Shown: positions 7,474 to 16,833, counted from the first letter of the stretch. The stretch is DNA of 32,930 bases from Chitinophagaceae bacterium (GCA_019638615.1 JAHBTL010000054.1:1-32930), one strand, 5' to 3'. Made by a program: numbers and translations. Notes: generated by a model not told the origin, from the letters alone.

Positions 7474-7887
7474 ATGACAATGACTGAATTAGAAAATGTT
7501 TTACAACAAAGAAATATAAAGCCCACAGCAATGCGTTTGTTGGTAGTAGAAAAATTATTGAAACAGCAATATGCCATTAGTCATAAAGAATTGGCAGAAC
7601 TGTTTGAAAATGCAGATAATGTCACTTTGTTTAGAACTTTAAAAACATTTTTAGAGCATAAACTTATTCATACCATTGATGATGGAACAGGTGTTGTAAA
7701 ATATGCACTTTGCCAATCCGGCTGCAGTTGTAATCCTTCGGAGCAGCACACGCATTTCCATTGCTCACAATGCAAACGAACTTTTTGCCTTACAGATGCA
7801 GAAATTCCCAACATCAATATTCCTCTAAACTTCAAATTAGAAGGTATCAATTTGGTGCTTAAAGGAAGGTGTGACAGATGCAATTAA
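7474..7887 (+). CDS. Fur-family metal-responsive repressor
   Basis: This 137-residue protein has the Fur/Zur/PerR layout. An N-terminal winged helix contains KPTAMRLLVVEKLLKQ and NVTLFRTLKTFLEHKLIH. A dimerisation domain carries the His-rich stretch EQHTHFHCSQCKRTFCL and a C-terminal CDRC, giving the two CxxC pairs of the structural zinc site. The start could be 7474 or the in-frame ATG at 7480. It stands 83 bp after the GDCCVxC gene and just before the Cys-rich small protein and the CzcA pump, so a zinc-sensing role over the pump cluster is an attractive inference. Its subfamily (Fur, Zur, PerR) cannot be fixed by eye. Confidence 0.85.
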   Translation: MTMTELENVLQQRNIKPTAMRLLVVEKLLKQQYAISHKELAELFENADNVTLFRTLKTFLEHKLIHTIDDGTGVVKYALCQSGCSCNPSEQHTHFHCSQCKRTFCLTDAEIPNINIPLNFKLEGINLVLKGRCDRCN

Positions 7888-7912
7888 AATAATCTGAAAC
7901 TTTGCAATCCGA

Positions 7913-7938
7913 TTGCACAAATTATTTTTCTATATTTG
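7913..7938 (+). promoter_or_regulatory. Promoter for the DUF6660-like gene
   Basis: TATATTTG at 7931-7938 is an exact TAnnTTTG -7 element, with a TTG at 7913-7915 as a possible -33 element. The ATG at 7946 follows by 7 bp, so the mRNA would have almost no leader. This supports 7946, not an upstream TTG, as the gene start. Confidence 0.65.
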
Positions 7939-7945
7939 TACCCTA

Positions 7946-8272
7946 ATGAAATGGTTTCTCACAATATGGACTTTTTACCTGATGGTACTCGCAGCGTTGC
8001 CTTGCAGCGATGCAAGCAATCAGTGTGAAGATACCGTTCCTAAAATTGAAACCGCCCAAGCTCACGACCATAACCAGGATAGCGACGACAATTGTAGTCC
8101 TTTTTGCTATTGCAGTTGTTGCAGTGTAAGCATCGGGTCATTCAATTTCAAGCCTTTTGAAATCAAGCAACCTAAAGTAGCTTTCTCTACAAAAAAATTC
8201 ACAATCCGTGATTACAATTTAATTTCCCGCTACCAAGGAAATATCTGGAACCCACCCAAATTTACTGTTTAA
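7946..8272 (+). CDS. DUF6660-like small exported Cys/His-rich protein
   Basis: This is a 108-residue protein when read from the ATG at 7946. It begins with a hydrophobic export signal (MKWFLTIWTFYLMVLAALPC). The mature part is polar, with AQAHDHNQD and a cysteine cluster, CSPFCYCSCCSV. The C-terminus is IWNPPKFTV. The layout matches small Bacteroidota proteins annotated as DUF6660 near metal efflux pumps. It probably binds metal in the periplasm or at a membrane face; this is inferred from composition and position. The C-terminal W-x-PPK motif recurs in the unrelated-looking Cys-rich protein at 21682-22068. The promoter directly upstream supports the start. Confidence 0.7.
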   Translation: MKWFLTIWTFYLMVLAALPCSDASNQCEDTVPKIETAQAHDHNQDSDDNCSPFCYCSCCSVSIGSFNFKPFEIKQPKVAFSTKKFTIRDYNLISRYQGNIWNPPKFTV

Positions 8273-8524
8273 TTTTTACAGATTTTCCAAATGCTGTTGA
8301 TGGCTGATGTTTAGCCTTAACTGAAGAAGCTCCTGTCATTCATTTGCTAATGATATGTGCAATCCATTTAAGTTTTCCTGTTTGTTTCAGATAAATTCAT
8401 AAAGCCTTTGCTTTTGTGATAATGGGCAAATAGTACGTTTTCCATTCTATAGACATTGATAAATCTGTTGGCTGCTTACCACAAGTGGCAAGTATATTTT
8501 TTGTAAAATATTAAACAGAAATAC
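8273..8524. promoter_or_regulatory. Non-coding region upstream of czcA with an imperfect palindrome
   Basis: This 252-bp gap has no convincing gene. At 8475-8492, CTTACCAC and GTGGCAAG form an 18-bp imperfect palindrome (7 of 8 arm positions match), about 30 bp before the czcA start. It is a candidate operator, for example for the Fur-family or ArsR-like repressor upstream. No exact TAnnTTTG element is seen; the nearest is the run of T followed by G at 8497-8503. Confidence 0.35.
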
Positions 8525-11500
8525 GTGTTAGATAACATTATAAAATTCAGTATCAAGAACAAGCTCGTCATTGGGATAATGACCTTGTTGCTCATTATTT
8601 GGGGAGTGTGGAGCGCCACAAAATTACCCATTGATGCCGTACCCGATATTACTAATAATCAGGTACAAATAATTACGGTTTGTCCCACATTGGCGGGGCA
8701 AGAAGTAGAACAATTAGTAACTTTTCCTATTGAACAAAGTATTGCCAATATTCCAGATTTAGAAGAAACACGGAGCATTTCGAGGTTTGGTTTGTCGGTA
8801 ATTACGGTTGTATTTAAAGACAATGTAGATATTTATTTTGCCCGGCAATTAATCAATGAAAAATTAAAAGAAGCCGAAGAGAAAATCCCGAAAGGAATTG
8901 GTACGCCAGAACTTGCACCAGTAAGTACCGGATTGGGAGAAGTCTATCAATACATCATCCATCCGAAAAAAGGCAGTGAAAAAAAATACAATGCAAAAGA
9001 CCTACGCACAATGCAGGATTGGATTGTAGCAAGGCAATTATATGGAACTCCCGGAATTGCCGAAGTAAATAGTTTTGGTGGCGAACTGAAACAATACGAA
9101 GTAGCAGTAAATCCCAATCGCTTAAAAGCTATGGGGGTAAGTGTTACCGACATTTTTACTGCATTAGAAAAAAATAACCAAAATACAGGCGGTGCCTACA
9201 TTGATAAGAAACCGAATGCCTATTTCATCCGAGGTATCGGTTTGGTAACTTCATTGGATGATGTAAAAAATATCAGTATAAAAAATGACGGTGGCAGTAT
9301 TCCTATTTTTATTAAAGATGTAGCCGATGTAAGATTTGGAAGTGCGGTAAGATATGGCGCAATGACTTATAACGGCGAAGTAGATGCAGTGGGCGGTGTG
9401 GTAATGATGCTGAAAGGCGAAAACAGTAACGAGGTTGTAAATCGCATCAAAGAGAAATTACCAGTTATTCAAAAATCCTTACCCGAAGATATAATTATTG
9501 AACCCTATTTAGACCGTACCGATTTAGTAGGCAGAGCAATGAGTACGGTAGAAAAAAATCTGATAGAAGGTGCATTGATTGTCATCTTTGTATTGGTTAT
9601 TTTCTTAGGAAATTTCAGAGCAGGATTGATTGTAGCTTCTGCTATTCCTTTAGCGATGCTGTTTGCTTTAGCCTTAATGAATGTGTTTGGCGTGAGTGCC
9701 AATTTAATGAGTTTGGGTGCGATAGATTTTGGTTTAATTGTAGATGGTGCAGTAATTATTGTGGAAGCCACTTTGCATCATTTAGGGTTACGAAAATCCA
9801 CACAAAAACTTACTCAACAGGAAATGGATAACGAGGTATTTACATCCGCTTCTAAAATCCGTAGTAGTGCAGCTTTTGGGGAAATTATTATCCTGATTGT
9901 TTACATTCCTATTTTAACGTTGGTAGGTGTAGAAGGGAAAATGTTCCGTCCGATGGCGCAAACAGTAGGTTTTGCAATATTTGGCGCATTGATTTTATCA
10001 CTGACTTATATCCCGATGATGTGTGCTTTGTTTTTATCTAAAAAGCCGATGCACAAAGAAACCATTTCAGATAAAATGATGAATTGGTTGCAAAAAATGT
10101 ATCAACCATTATTAGAAAAAGCCATTAAAATAAAATATTGGTTAGTGGGAATTACCGTTGCCATATTTGCCTTTACATTATTCTTATTTGGCAGAATGGG
10201 TGGCGAATTTATACCACAATTGCAGGAAGGAGATTTTGCCTTTCACTGTATTTTGCCACAAGGAAGTTCATTAAGCCAAAGTATCGAAACATCAATGCAG
10301 GCTTCAAGAATTATTAAAGAATTTGATGAAGTGAAAATGGTTGTAGGGAAAACCGGAGCTGCAGAAGTACCAACCGACCCAATGCCACCTGAAGCGACAG
10401 ATTTAATGGTTATTTTAAAACCGCAAAGTGAATGGAAAAGTGGCAGAAGTTATGATGAATTGGCAGATGCTATCAATGAAAAATTAGAAGCAATACCTGG
10501 TGTATTTTTCGAAAAGAACCAGCCAATACAAATGCGTTTCAATGAGTTGATGACAGGTATTAGGCAAGATGTTGCAGTAAAAATATTTGGAGAAAATTTA
10601 GATACGCTTGCCTTGAATGCTGATAAGGTTAGTAAGGTTATACAAACAGTAGAAGGCGCTACATCTCCACAAGTAGAACGTGTGAGTGGATTACCACAAA
10701 TTAATGTAGAATACGACCGAACTCGTTTAGCCAATTATGGAATTAATGTAGAAGACGTAAACAACGTGGTAAGCACTGCGTTTGCAGGTAAAAGTGCAGG
10801 AGTAGTTTTTGAAAACGAAAGAAGGTTTGATTTGGTCGTACGTTTAGACAGTACACATCGTAGTAGTATAGAAGATGTAAATAATCTGATGATACCCACT
10901 TCAACAGGTAATCAAATACCATTATCACAAGTAGCAAATATTGATTATAAGTTAGGTCCGGCACAAATAAGCCGTGAAGCTGGAAAACGTAGAATTGTAA
11001 TCGGATTCAACGTTGCAGGCAGAGATGTGCAAAGTGTGGTAGAAGAAATTCAGCAAAAATTAAATGCACAGGTAAAATTACCACCAGGTTATTATTTCAC
11101 TTACGGCGGTCAGTTTGAAAATCTGAAAGAAGCCAGCAATAGATTAATGATAGCCGTTCCGATTTCCTTGTTATTAATTTTTGTGTTGCTCTATTTCACG
11201 TTCCGTTCCTTTAAGCAAGCAGGTTTAATATTTACAGCTATCCCAATGAGCGCCATTGGTGGCGTATTGGCTTTAATGCTTCGTGGAATGCCTTTCAGCA
11301 TCAGTGCAGGAATTGGTTTTATCGCCTTGTTTGGTGTAGCCGTTCTTAACGGAATTGTATTGATAGGCACTTTCAACCAATTGGAAAAAGAAGGAATGAA
11401 AGATGTTTTCAAACGAGTAATCGAAGGAACAAAAATAAGACTTCGACCTGTATTGATGACAGCAACCGTTGCGAGCTTAGGATTTTTACCGATGGCACTC

Positions 11501-12892
11501 AGTAGCAGTGCAGGTGCAGAAGTTCAAAAGCCTTTAGCAACCGTAGTTATCGGTGGTTTGGTTACGGCAACTTTCCTTACGCTGTTCGTTCTGCCTTTAC
11601 TCTACATCATTTTCAATTCAAAAATTAATTTAAAAAGAAAACCCAAAGTGAAACCTATTGCAACTATCATTGTATTGCTTCTGTCATTAACAGGCTTTAC
11701 AGCAAATGCACAAACACAGCATTTATCAAGTGTTGATGATGCGATAAATATTGCGCTTCAAAATAATCAAGCCATTAAAGCTTCAGATTTAGAAATTGAT
11801 GCCAGCAAAGCGTTGAAAAAAACAGCCGGAGAATTACCTAAGTTGGATATTAATGCACAGTTGGGACAGTACAACAGCACCAAATTCGACCAGTCTTTTC
11901 AGGTGTCACAAACCATTCCTTTTCCGTCATTATTCGGAGCAAAAAAGGAGTTGATTAATGCTGAAATTAAAGGTAAAGAATTGCAGAAGAACTTGAGTGT
12001 TTTAGAATTAAAAAACCAAGTACGTACTTATTATTATCAAATTTTGTACTTGCAACACAATCAAAAACAACTACAGGAATTAGACAGTTTGTACAACAAT
12101 TTCATAGGCATTGCAAAGCTTCGTTACAAAACCGGCGATACCAAAAAAGTGGACATCAGTACGGCAGAAGCCAAGAAAGGCGAAATCAATTTGTTATTAA
12201 AACAAAATGAAGTTTTCTTAAATAATGCCGTTGCCAATCTGAAAACATTGATGAATACGAAAGAAGATTTTACCATATCAGGAAATGGAAATTTTCAGCC
12301 TTTACAAATTTCAAATTTGTTGGATAATGATGCAGTAGCCAATCATCCTGCTATTCAGTCCTTATATCAGGAAGCAGTTATTGCGGAAAAAACCAAAAAA
12401 GTAGAACGGGCACAAGGTTTACCCGATTTTACGATTGGGTATGTCAATCAGTCTTTAATTGGTTTTCAAAATGTGAATGGAGCTGAGAAGTTTTTCAATG
12501 GCGGAAACCGGTTTAATTCTGTAAACATCGGCATTGCAATTCCCATTACTTACGGTGCTACCAAAGCCAGAATAAAATCTTTGGATTATAGAAAGCAAGC
12601 AGCCGAAGCCAATGCACAACAGCAACAGAGAACGTTGGCAACGCAAATGCAAAATGCTTTGTTGCAATACCAGCAGGATATGAAGCAGTTCAATTATTTT
12701 CAGCAAGAAGCTTTGCCTAATGCTAAAGAAATTGTTTCAGCAGCACAATTAGGTTACAAAACAGGCGACATCGGTTATGTAGAATATCTTTTTGCCTTGC
12801 AAACCGCAACCGATATTCAGTTGAATTACCTCAAAAGTATTCAGCAGGTCAACCAATCTGTAATCAATATTTATTCATTCATCAATCAATAA
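8525..12892 (+). CDS. czcA: CzcA-type heavy-metal RND pump fused to a CzcC-like outer-membrane factor
   Basis: This 1455-residue protein combines two components. Residues 1 to about 1035 are an RND pump of the heavy-metal efflux family. Within membrane helix 4, DFGLIVDGAVIIVE places Asp401, Asp407 and Glu414 as in CzcA, which points to divalent Zn/Co/Cd/Ni, not Cu(I). After the last pump helix a signal-like helix (about 1042-1060, ending TANAQ) leads into a TolC/CzcC-like outer-membrane factor domain (about 1063-1455) rich in long amphipathic helices. The fusion would cover export from inner membrane/periplasm to outside with fixed 1:1 stoichiometry. Translation starts at a GTG (8525), giving MLDNIIKFSIKNK, the normal N-terminus of this family. 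czcB follows after 6 bp. Confidence 0.93.
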   Translation: MLDNIIKFSIKNKLVIGIMTLLLIIWGVWSATKLPIDAVPDITNNQVQIITVCPTLAGQEVEQLVTFPIEQSIANIPDLEETRSISRFGLSVITVVFKDNVDIYFARQLINEKLKEAEEKIPKGIGTPELAPVSTGLGEVYQYIIHPKKGSEKKYNAKDLRTMQDWIVARQLYGTPGIAEVNSFGGELKQYEVAVNPNRLKAMGVSVTDIFTALEKNNQNTGGAYIDKKPNAYFIRGIGLVTSLDDVKNISIKNDGGSIPIFIKDVADVRFGSAVRYGAMTYNGEVDAVGGVVMMLKGENSNEVVNRIKEKLPVIQKSLPEDIIIEPYLDRTDLVGRAMSTVEKNLIEGALIVIFVLVIFLGNFRAGLIVASAIPLAMLFALALMNVFGVSANLMSLGAIDFGLIVDGAVIIVEATLHHLGLRKSTQKLTQQEMDNEVFTSASKIRSSAAFGEIIILIVYIPILTLVGVEGKMFRPMAQTVGFAIFGALILSLTYIPMMCALFLSKKPMHKETISDKMMNWLQKMYQPLLEKAIKIKYWLVGITVAIFAFTLFLFGRMGGEFIPQLQEGDFAFHCILPQGSSLSQSIETSMQASRIIKEFDEVKMVVGKTGAAEVPTDPMPPEATDLMVILKPQSEWKSGRSYDELADAINEKLEAIPGVFFEKNQPIQMRFNELMTGIRQDVAVKIFGENLDTLALNADKVSKVIQTVEGATSPQVERVSGLPQINVEYDRTRLANYGINVEDVNNVVSTAFAGKSAGVVFENERRFDLVVRLDSTHRSSIEDVNNLMIPTSTGNQIPLSQVANIDYKLGPAQISREAGKRRIVIGFNVAGRDVQSVVEEIQQKLNAQVKLPPGYYFTYGGQFENLKEASNRLMIAVPISLLLIFVLLYFTFRSFKQAGLIFTAIPMSAIGGVLALMLRGMPFSISAGIGFIALFGVAVLNGIVLIGTFNQLEKEGMKDVFKRVIEGTKIRLRPVLMTATVASLGFLPMALSSSAGAEVQKPLATVVIGGLVTATFLTLFVLPLLYIIFNSKINLKRKPKVKPIATIIVLLLSLTGFTANAQTQHLSSVDDAINIALQNNQAIKASDLEIDASKALKKTAGELPKLDINAQLGQYNSTKFDQSFQVSQTIPFPSLFGAKKELINAEIKGKELQKNLSVLELKNQVRTYYYQILYLQHNQKQLQELDSLYNNFIGIAKLRYKTGDTKKVDISTAEAKKGEINLLLKQNEVFLNNAVANLKTLMNTKEDFTISGNGNFQPLQISNLLDNDAVANHPAIQSLYQEAVIAEKTKKVERAQGLPDFTIGYVNQSLIGFQNVNGAEKFFNGGNRFNSVNIGIAIPITYGATKARIKSLDYRKQAAEANAQQQQRTLATQMQNALLQYQQDMKQFNYFQQEALPNAKEIVSAAQLGYKTGDIGYVEYLFALQTATDIQLNYLKSIQQVNQSVINIYSFINQ

Positions 12893-12898
12893 GTACAA

Positions 12899-14185
12899 AT
12901 GAAATTCAATATAAAAAAAATCACGTTGATGACAGCCATAGCTGTTTTACTATTTGCTTTTTCTGCCTGTAAAAATGATAAGAAAGCAGAAGATAAATCT
13001 GCCGAAACCAAAACTGCAGGAAAAGAAGAAGCACCACACGAGGAAGAAACGCCAACCATTGCCACACTTACCGAAGAACAAATAAAAACGGTAGGCATAC
13101 AATTAGGCACCATTGAACACAAGGAATTAACAGCAACCATCAAAGCAAACGGAAATCTGAAAGTTCCCAATAACAATAAAGCCAACGCCACTTCTTTGTA
13201 TGGCGGTGTGATAAGAACACTGAAAGTTCAAATTGGAGATTATGTAAGAAAAGGTCAGGTTATTGCAACCATTGCCAATCCGCAGTTCATCCAATTGCAG
13301 GAAGAATATTTGAGTACAGCAAGCAGAATTACGTTTGCAGAACAGGAATTAGCAAGGCAAAAAGAACTGAATGAAGGCAATGCAGGTGCAAAGAAAAATC
13401 TGCAAAGTGCTACTGCCGAATTAAGCAGTTTAAGAACCCGCAGAGCTTCCTTGCAACAGCAGATACAATTAATGGGCATCAATCCAGGTTCGGTATCAAA
13501 CGGAAATTTAAAATCCGCATTGGTCGTAACCAGTCCGCTGAATGGTACGGTTAGCAACGTTTTTGCCAAAATTGGAAGTTATGTAGATGTTTCTTCGCCG
13601 GTTATCGAAATTGTAGATAACAGTTCATTGCATTTAGATTTACAGGTGTTTGAAAAAGATTTACCACAGGTAAAAGTTGGACAAACTATTCATTTTACTT
13701 TAACCAATAATCCTACTGCTGAGTATGATGCTACAGTTTTCAGCATTGGTTCATCCTTTGAAAACGAGAGCAAAACCATCGCCGTTCATTGTCGTGTAAA
13801 TGGTAATAAAAGTGGTTTAATTGATGGAATGAATATCACAGGAATTGTAAGCCTTAATAATGTAACAACGCCTGCTGTACCAACTGATGCGATTGTAAAT
13901 GCCGATGGCAAATACTACATTTTTGTACAAACCAATAAAGAAGCAGAAGCCCATCACGAAGAAGGCGAAAAAGAAGGCGACCACAAAGAGGGCGAAGAAA
14001 AAGACCATAAAGAAGATAAAACTGCTAAGAATTTTGAAAAGGTAGAAGTGCTGAAAGGCGTATCTGATATGGGTTACACCGCTGTAACTTTTGTAAATGA
14101 AATTCCTGCCAATGCTAAAATTGTAGTTAAAGGTGCGTTTTTCGTCAATGCAAAACTAAGCAATGCAGGTGGTCACGAACATTAA
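12899..14185 (+). CDS. czcB: CzcB-like periplasmic adaptor (membrane fusion) lipoprotein
   Basis: This 428-residue adaptor should bridge the CzcA pump and the fused outer-membrane channel. A lipoprotein signal ends at AFSAC (Cys24), followed by an acidic, charged linker. The barrel-sandwich lipoyl half-motifs are visible around GGVIRTLKVQIGDYVRKGQV and SPLNGTVSNVFAKIGSYVDV, with a coiled-coil hairpin between them (about residues 140-195). A His/Glu/Lys-rich insert, EAHHEEGEKEGDHKEGEEKD, begins near residue 350 in the membrane-proximal domain and is a likely metal-binding loop. It lies 6 bp after czcA. Its repertoire suggests Zn/Cd/Co specificity like its partner. Confidence 0.9.
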   Translation: MKFNIKKITLMTAIAVLLFAFSACKNDKKAEDKSAETKTAGKEEAPHEEETPTIATLTEEQIKTVGIQLGTIEHKELTATIKANGNLKVPNNNKANATSLYGGVIRTLKVQIGDYVRKGQVIATIANPQFIQLQEEYLSTASRITFAEQELARQKELNEGNAGAKKNLQSATAELSSLRTRRASLQQQIQLMGINPGSVSNGNLKSALVVTSPLNGTVSNVFAKIGSYVDVSSPVIEIVDNSSLHLDLQVFEKDLPQVKVGQTIHFTLTNNPTAEYDATVFSIGSSFENESKTIAVHCRVNGNKSGLIDGMNITGIVSLNNVTTPAVPTDAIVNADGKYYIFVQTNKEAEAHHEEGEKEGDHKEGEEKDHKEDKTAKNFEKVEVLKGVSDMGYTAVTFVNEIPANAKIVVKGAFFVNAKLSNAGGHEH

Positions 14186-14197
14186 AAATTGAACGCT

Positions 14198-14797
14198 ATG
14201 ATTTGGTTAAAATTTTATTTGCCGGTGTATTTGGTGTTGTATATGATGGTAGCTTTTGTGCTGCCATCATACCGCACCTACAAGCAAACAGGTATCAATC
14301 CCGTAACTTTTGGCAAAACAGATAATGCACACGATTATATCGGTTTTGTGATGAAGGTATTGATAGCATTGCTCTTCGTTGCGGTATTCATCTATTCGTT
14401 CAGCGATAAAATATATCAATATTTAGTGCCGATTTCTTATTTAATGAAAGACGTGTTTTTAATCATTGGATTAATTCTGATACACTTTTCATTACTATGG
14501 ATTTCTGTAGCGCAATATCAAATGAGTAACAGTTGGCGCATTGGTATCGATGAAAATAATAAAACCGAATTAATCACAAAAGGATTATTCTCTTACAGCC
14601 GGAACCCGATTTTTTTAGGAATGATAATCAGTGTTGCAGGAATATTTTTTATACTACCCAATGCACTTACATTTTTCTTGATGCTTACTACCTATATCGT
14701 TATTCAAATTCAGATAAGATTAGAAGAAGAGTTTTTGGAAAAACAACACGGAGAACAATATTTAATTTATAAAAAAACAACTAAAAGACTACTCTAA
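14198..14797 (+). CDS. ICMT-like integral membrane methyltransferase
   Basis: This 199-residue protein (from the ATG at 14198; a TTG at 14189 would add three residues) has four to five membrane helices. It carries the C-terminal signature of the isoprenylcysteine carboxyl methyltransferase/PEMT-like superfamily. This consists of YSRNPIFLGMIISVAG in the penultimate helix and RLEEEFLEKQHGEQYLIYKK afterwards, containing the SAM-binding R-x-P and the EE pair. Such genes recur beside CzcCBA and P-type ATPase genes, but their substrate is unknown. It sits 12 bp after czcB and shares one base with the ATPase start, so it belongs to the same operon. Confidence 0.8.
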   Translation: MIWLKFYLPVYLVLYMMVAFVLPSYRTYKQTGINPVTFGKTDNAHDYIGFVMKVLIALLFVAVFIYSFSDKIYQYLVPISYLMKDVFLIIGLILIHFSLLWISVAQYQMSNSWRIGIDENNKTELITKGLFSYSRNPIFLGMIISVAGIFFILPNALTFFLMLTTYIVIQIQIRLEEEFLEKQHGEQYLIYKKTTKRLL

Positions 14798-16833
14798 TGG
14801 AACACAAACATAAATACGATGCACAAGGCAAACAGCTTTGCTGCACACCACAAGAAGAAAAAATATATACCGATGCCAATGCTAAAAAATTATTAGAAAA
14901 GCATCACGACAATGACGGTCACAACCACGAACACAGTGATGATGACGGTCACAACCACGGAAGTACCGATAAATCTACCATTCAAATGTTTTTACCTGCC
15001 ATTATCAGTTTTGTTTTACTGATGATTGCTATTGCATTTGATAATTGGTTTCCTCAATCCTGGTTCACAGGTTGGGTAAGGATTGTTTGGTACATTGTTG
15101 CTTATGCTCCGGTTGGTTTTCCTGTTATTAAAGAAGCATTTGAAAGCATCCGCAAAAGCGATGTATTTTCAGAATTTTTATTGATGAGCATTGCCACTAT
15201 CGGAGCTTTCGCCATTGGCGAATATCCGGAAGGAGTTGCCGTAATGTTGTTTTATGCGGTTGGCGAAGTGTTTCAAACTTTGGCGGTTACAAGAGCCAAA
15301 GCCAATATCAAAACCTTGCTCGACCAAAGACCCGATGAAGTAACGATTTTAGAAAATAACCAACCTAAAACTGTAAAAGCAGAAACCGTCAACATCGGCA
15401 ATATCATTCAATTAAAACCCGGAGAAAAATTAGGATTGGATGGCGAATTGTTATCCGAAACTGCATCATTCAATACCGCCGCATTGACTGGAGAAAGCAA
15501 GCCAGACACCAAAACCAAAGGCGAAACTGTTTTAGCAGGAATGATAAATTTAAAGACCGTTGCACAGGTAAAAGTAACCACAGCATATACCGATAGCAAG
15601 CTCTCAAAGATTTTGGAATTGGTACAAAACGCTACTGCTCAAAAAGCACCAACAGAATTATTCATTCGAAAATTTGCAAAAATTTACACACCAATTGTGG
15701 TGTTATTGGCAGTGCTTATTACTGTAGTTCCTTACTTTTTTGTTGATGATTACTTGTTCAGTCAATGGCTATACAGAGCATTGGTTTTCCTTGTTATTTC
15801 TTGTCCTTGTGCTTTGGTTATAAGTATTCCTTTAGGATATTTTGGTGGAATTGGTGCCGCTTCTAAAAATGGAATTTTATTTAAAGGAAGCAATTTCTTA
15901 GACGCCATCGCTAATATCCAAAATGTAGTGATGGATAAAACAGGAACAATGACAGAAGGCGTTTTCAAAGTGCAAGAAGTAATATTAAAATCAGAATTTA
16001 GTAAAGACGAAATCTTGAAAATGGTCAACGCTTTGGAAAGTCAAAGCACGCATCCAGTTGCTACCGCAATCCATCAATATGTCGGCGAAATAGACCATTC
16101 TATAAAATTAGAAAATGTAGAAGAAATTGCGGGTCACGGATTAAAAGCTATCGTTAACGGAAAAGAGTTATTGGTAGGAAACTTTAAACTGATGGATAAA
16201 TTTAATATTGTTTATGATTTAGACCCAAGTACAATTGTTTACACCCTAATCGCCATTGCTTATGATGGAAAATTTGCAGGCTACATTACCATTGCCGACA
16301 GCATCAAAGAAGATGCACAGCTAACCATTGACAAACTAAAAACATTAGGCGTAAAAACTACAATGTTGAGTGGAGATAAAAGCACCGTGGTAAAATTTGT
16401 TGCTGATAAATTGGGAATTAATAATGCTTTCGGAGATTTATTGCCTGAAGATAAAGTAAACAGAGTTAAAGAAATTAAAGCCAAAGGCGGAAGCGTTGCT
16501 TTTGTTGGCGACGGTGTAAACGATGCGCCTGTTGTGGCTTTGAGCGATGCGGGTATTGCAATGGGCGGTTTGGGAAGCGATGCGACCATTGAAACGGCAG
16601 ATGTGGTAATACAAGACGACAAACCGAGTAAAATACCTATGGCAATCAATATAGGCAAGCAGACAAAGAAAATCGTTTGGCAAAATATAGCTTTAGCATT
16701 CGGAGTAAAAGCTATTGTACTAGTTTTGGGAGCTGGGGGCTTAGCGACTATGTGGGAAGCTGTTTTTGCCGATGTTGGGGTTGCCTTATTAGCTATACTA
16801 AACGCAGTAAGGATACAGCGGATGAAATTTTAA
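14797..16833 (+). CDS. P1B-type Zn/Cd/Pb-exporting ATPase (CadA/ZntA-like)
   Basis: This 678-residue heavy-metal P-type ATPase should export divalent soft metals from the cytoplasm. The N-terminus lacks an HMA domain and instead has a CC pair and a duplicated His-rich segment (DGHNHEHSDDDGHNHG, about residues 45-60). The transmembrane metal motif is CPC (Cys336, Cys338) in SCPCALVISIPLGYFGG, typical of the CadA/ZntA subgroup. The phosphorylation site is Asp380 in DKTGTMTEG, followed by the HP motif (STHPVATAIH) and the GDGVNDAP hinge. The ATG overlaps the methyltransferase stop codon (TAATG). It is the last gene of this cluster. The substrate is inferred from the CPC context and neighbours. 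Confidence 0.9.
   Translation: MEHKHKYDAQGKQLCCTPQEEKIYTDANAKKLLEKHHDNDGHNHEHSDDDGHNHGSTDKSTIQMFLPAIISFVLLMIAIAFDNWFPQSWFTGWVRIVWYIVAYAPVGFPVIKEAFESIRKSDVFSEFLLMSIATIGAFAIGEYPEGVAVMLFYAVGEVFQTLAVTRAKANIKTLLDQRPDEVTILENNQPKTVKAETVNIGNIIQLKPGEKLGLDGELLSETASFNTAALTGESKPDTKTKGETVLAGMINLKTVAQVKVTTAYTDSKLSKILELVQNATAQKAPTELFIRKFAKIYTPIVVLLAVLITVVPYFFVDDYLFSQWLYRALVFLVISCPCALVISIPLGYFGGIGAASKNGILFKGSNFLDAIANIQNVVMDKTGTMTEGVFKVQEVILKSEFSKDEILKMVNALESQSTHPVATAIHQYVGEIDHSIKLENVEEIAGHGLKAIVNGKELLVGNFKLMDKFNIVYDLDPSTIVYTLIAIAYDGKFAGYITIADSIKEDAQLTIDKLKTLGVKTTMLSGDKSTVVKFVADKLGINNAFGDLLPEDKVNRVKEIKAKGGSVAFVGDGVNDAPVVALSDAGIAMGGLGSDATIETADVVIQDDKPSKIPMAINIGKQTKKIVWQNIALAFGVKAIVLVLGAGGLATMWEAVFADVGVALLAILNAVRIQRMKF

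Noticed and set aside
8947-12706. Antisense frames inside czcA
   Set aside because: They lie opposite a well-defined pump gene and are low in protein-like features; they are shadows of codon bias.
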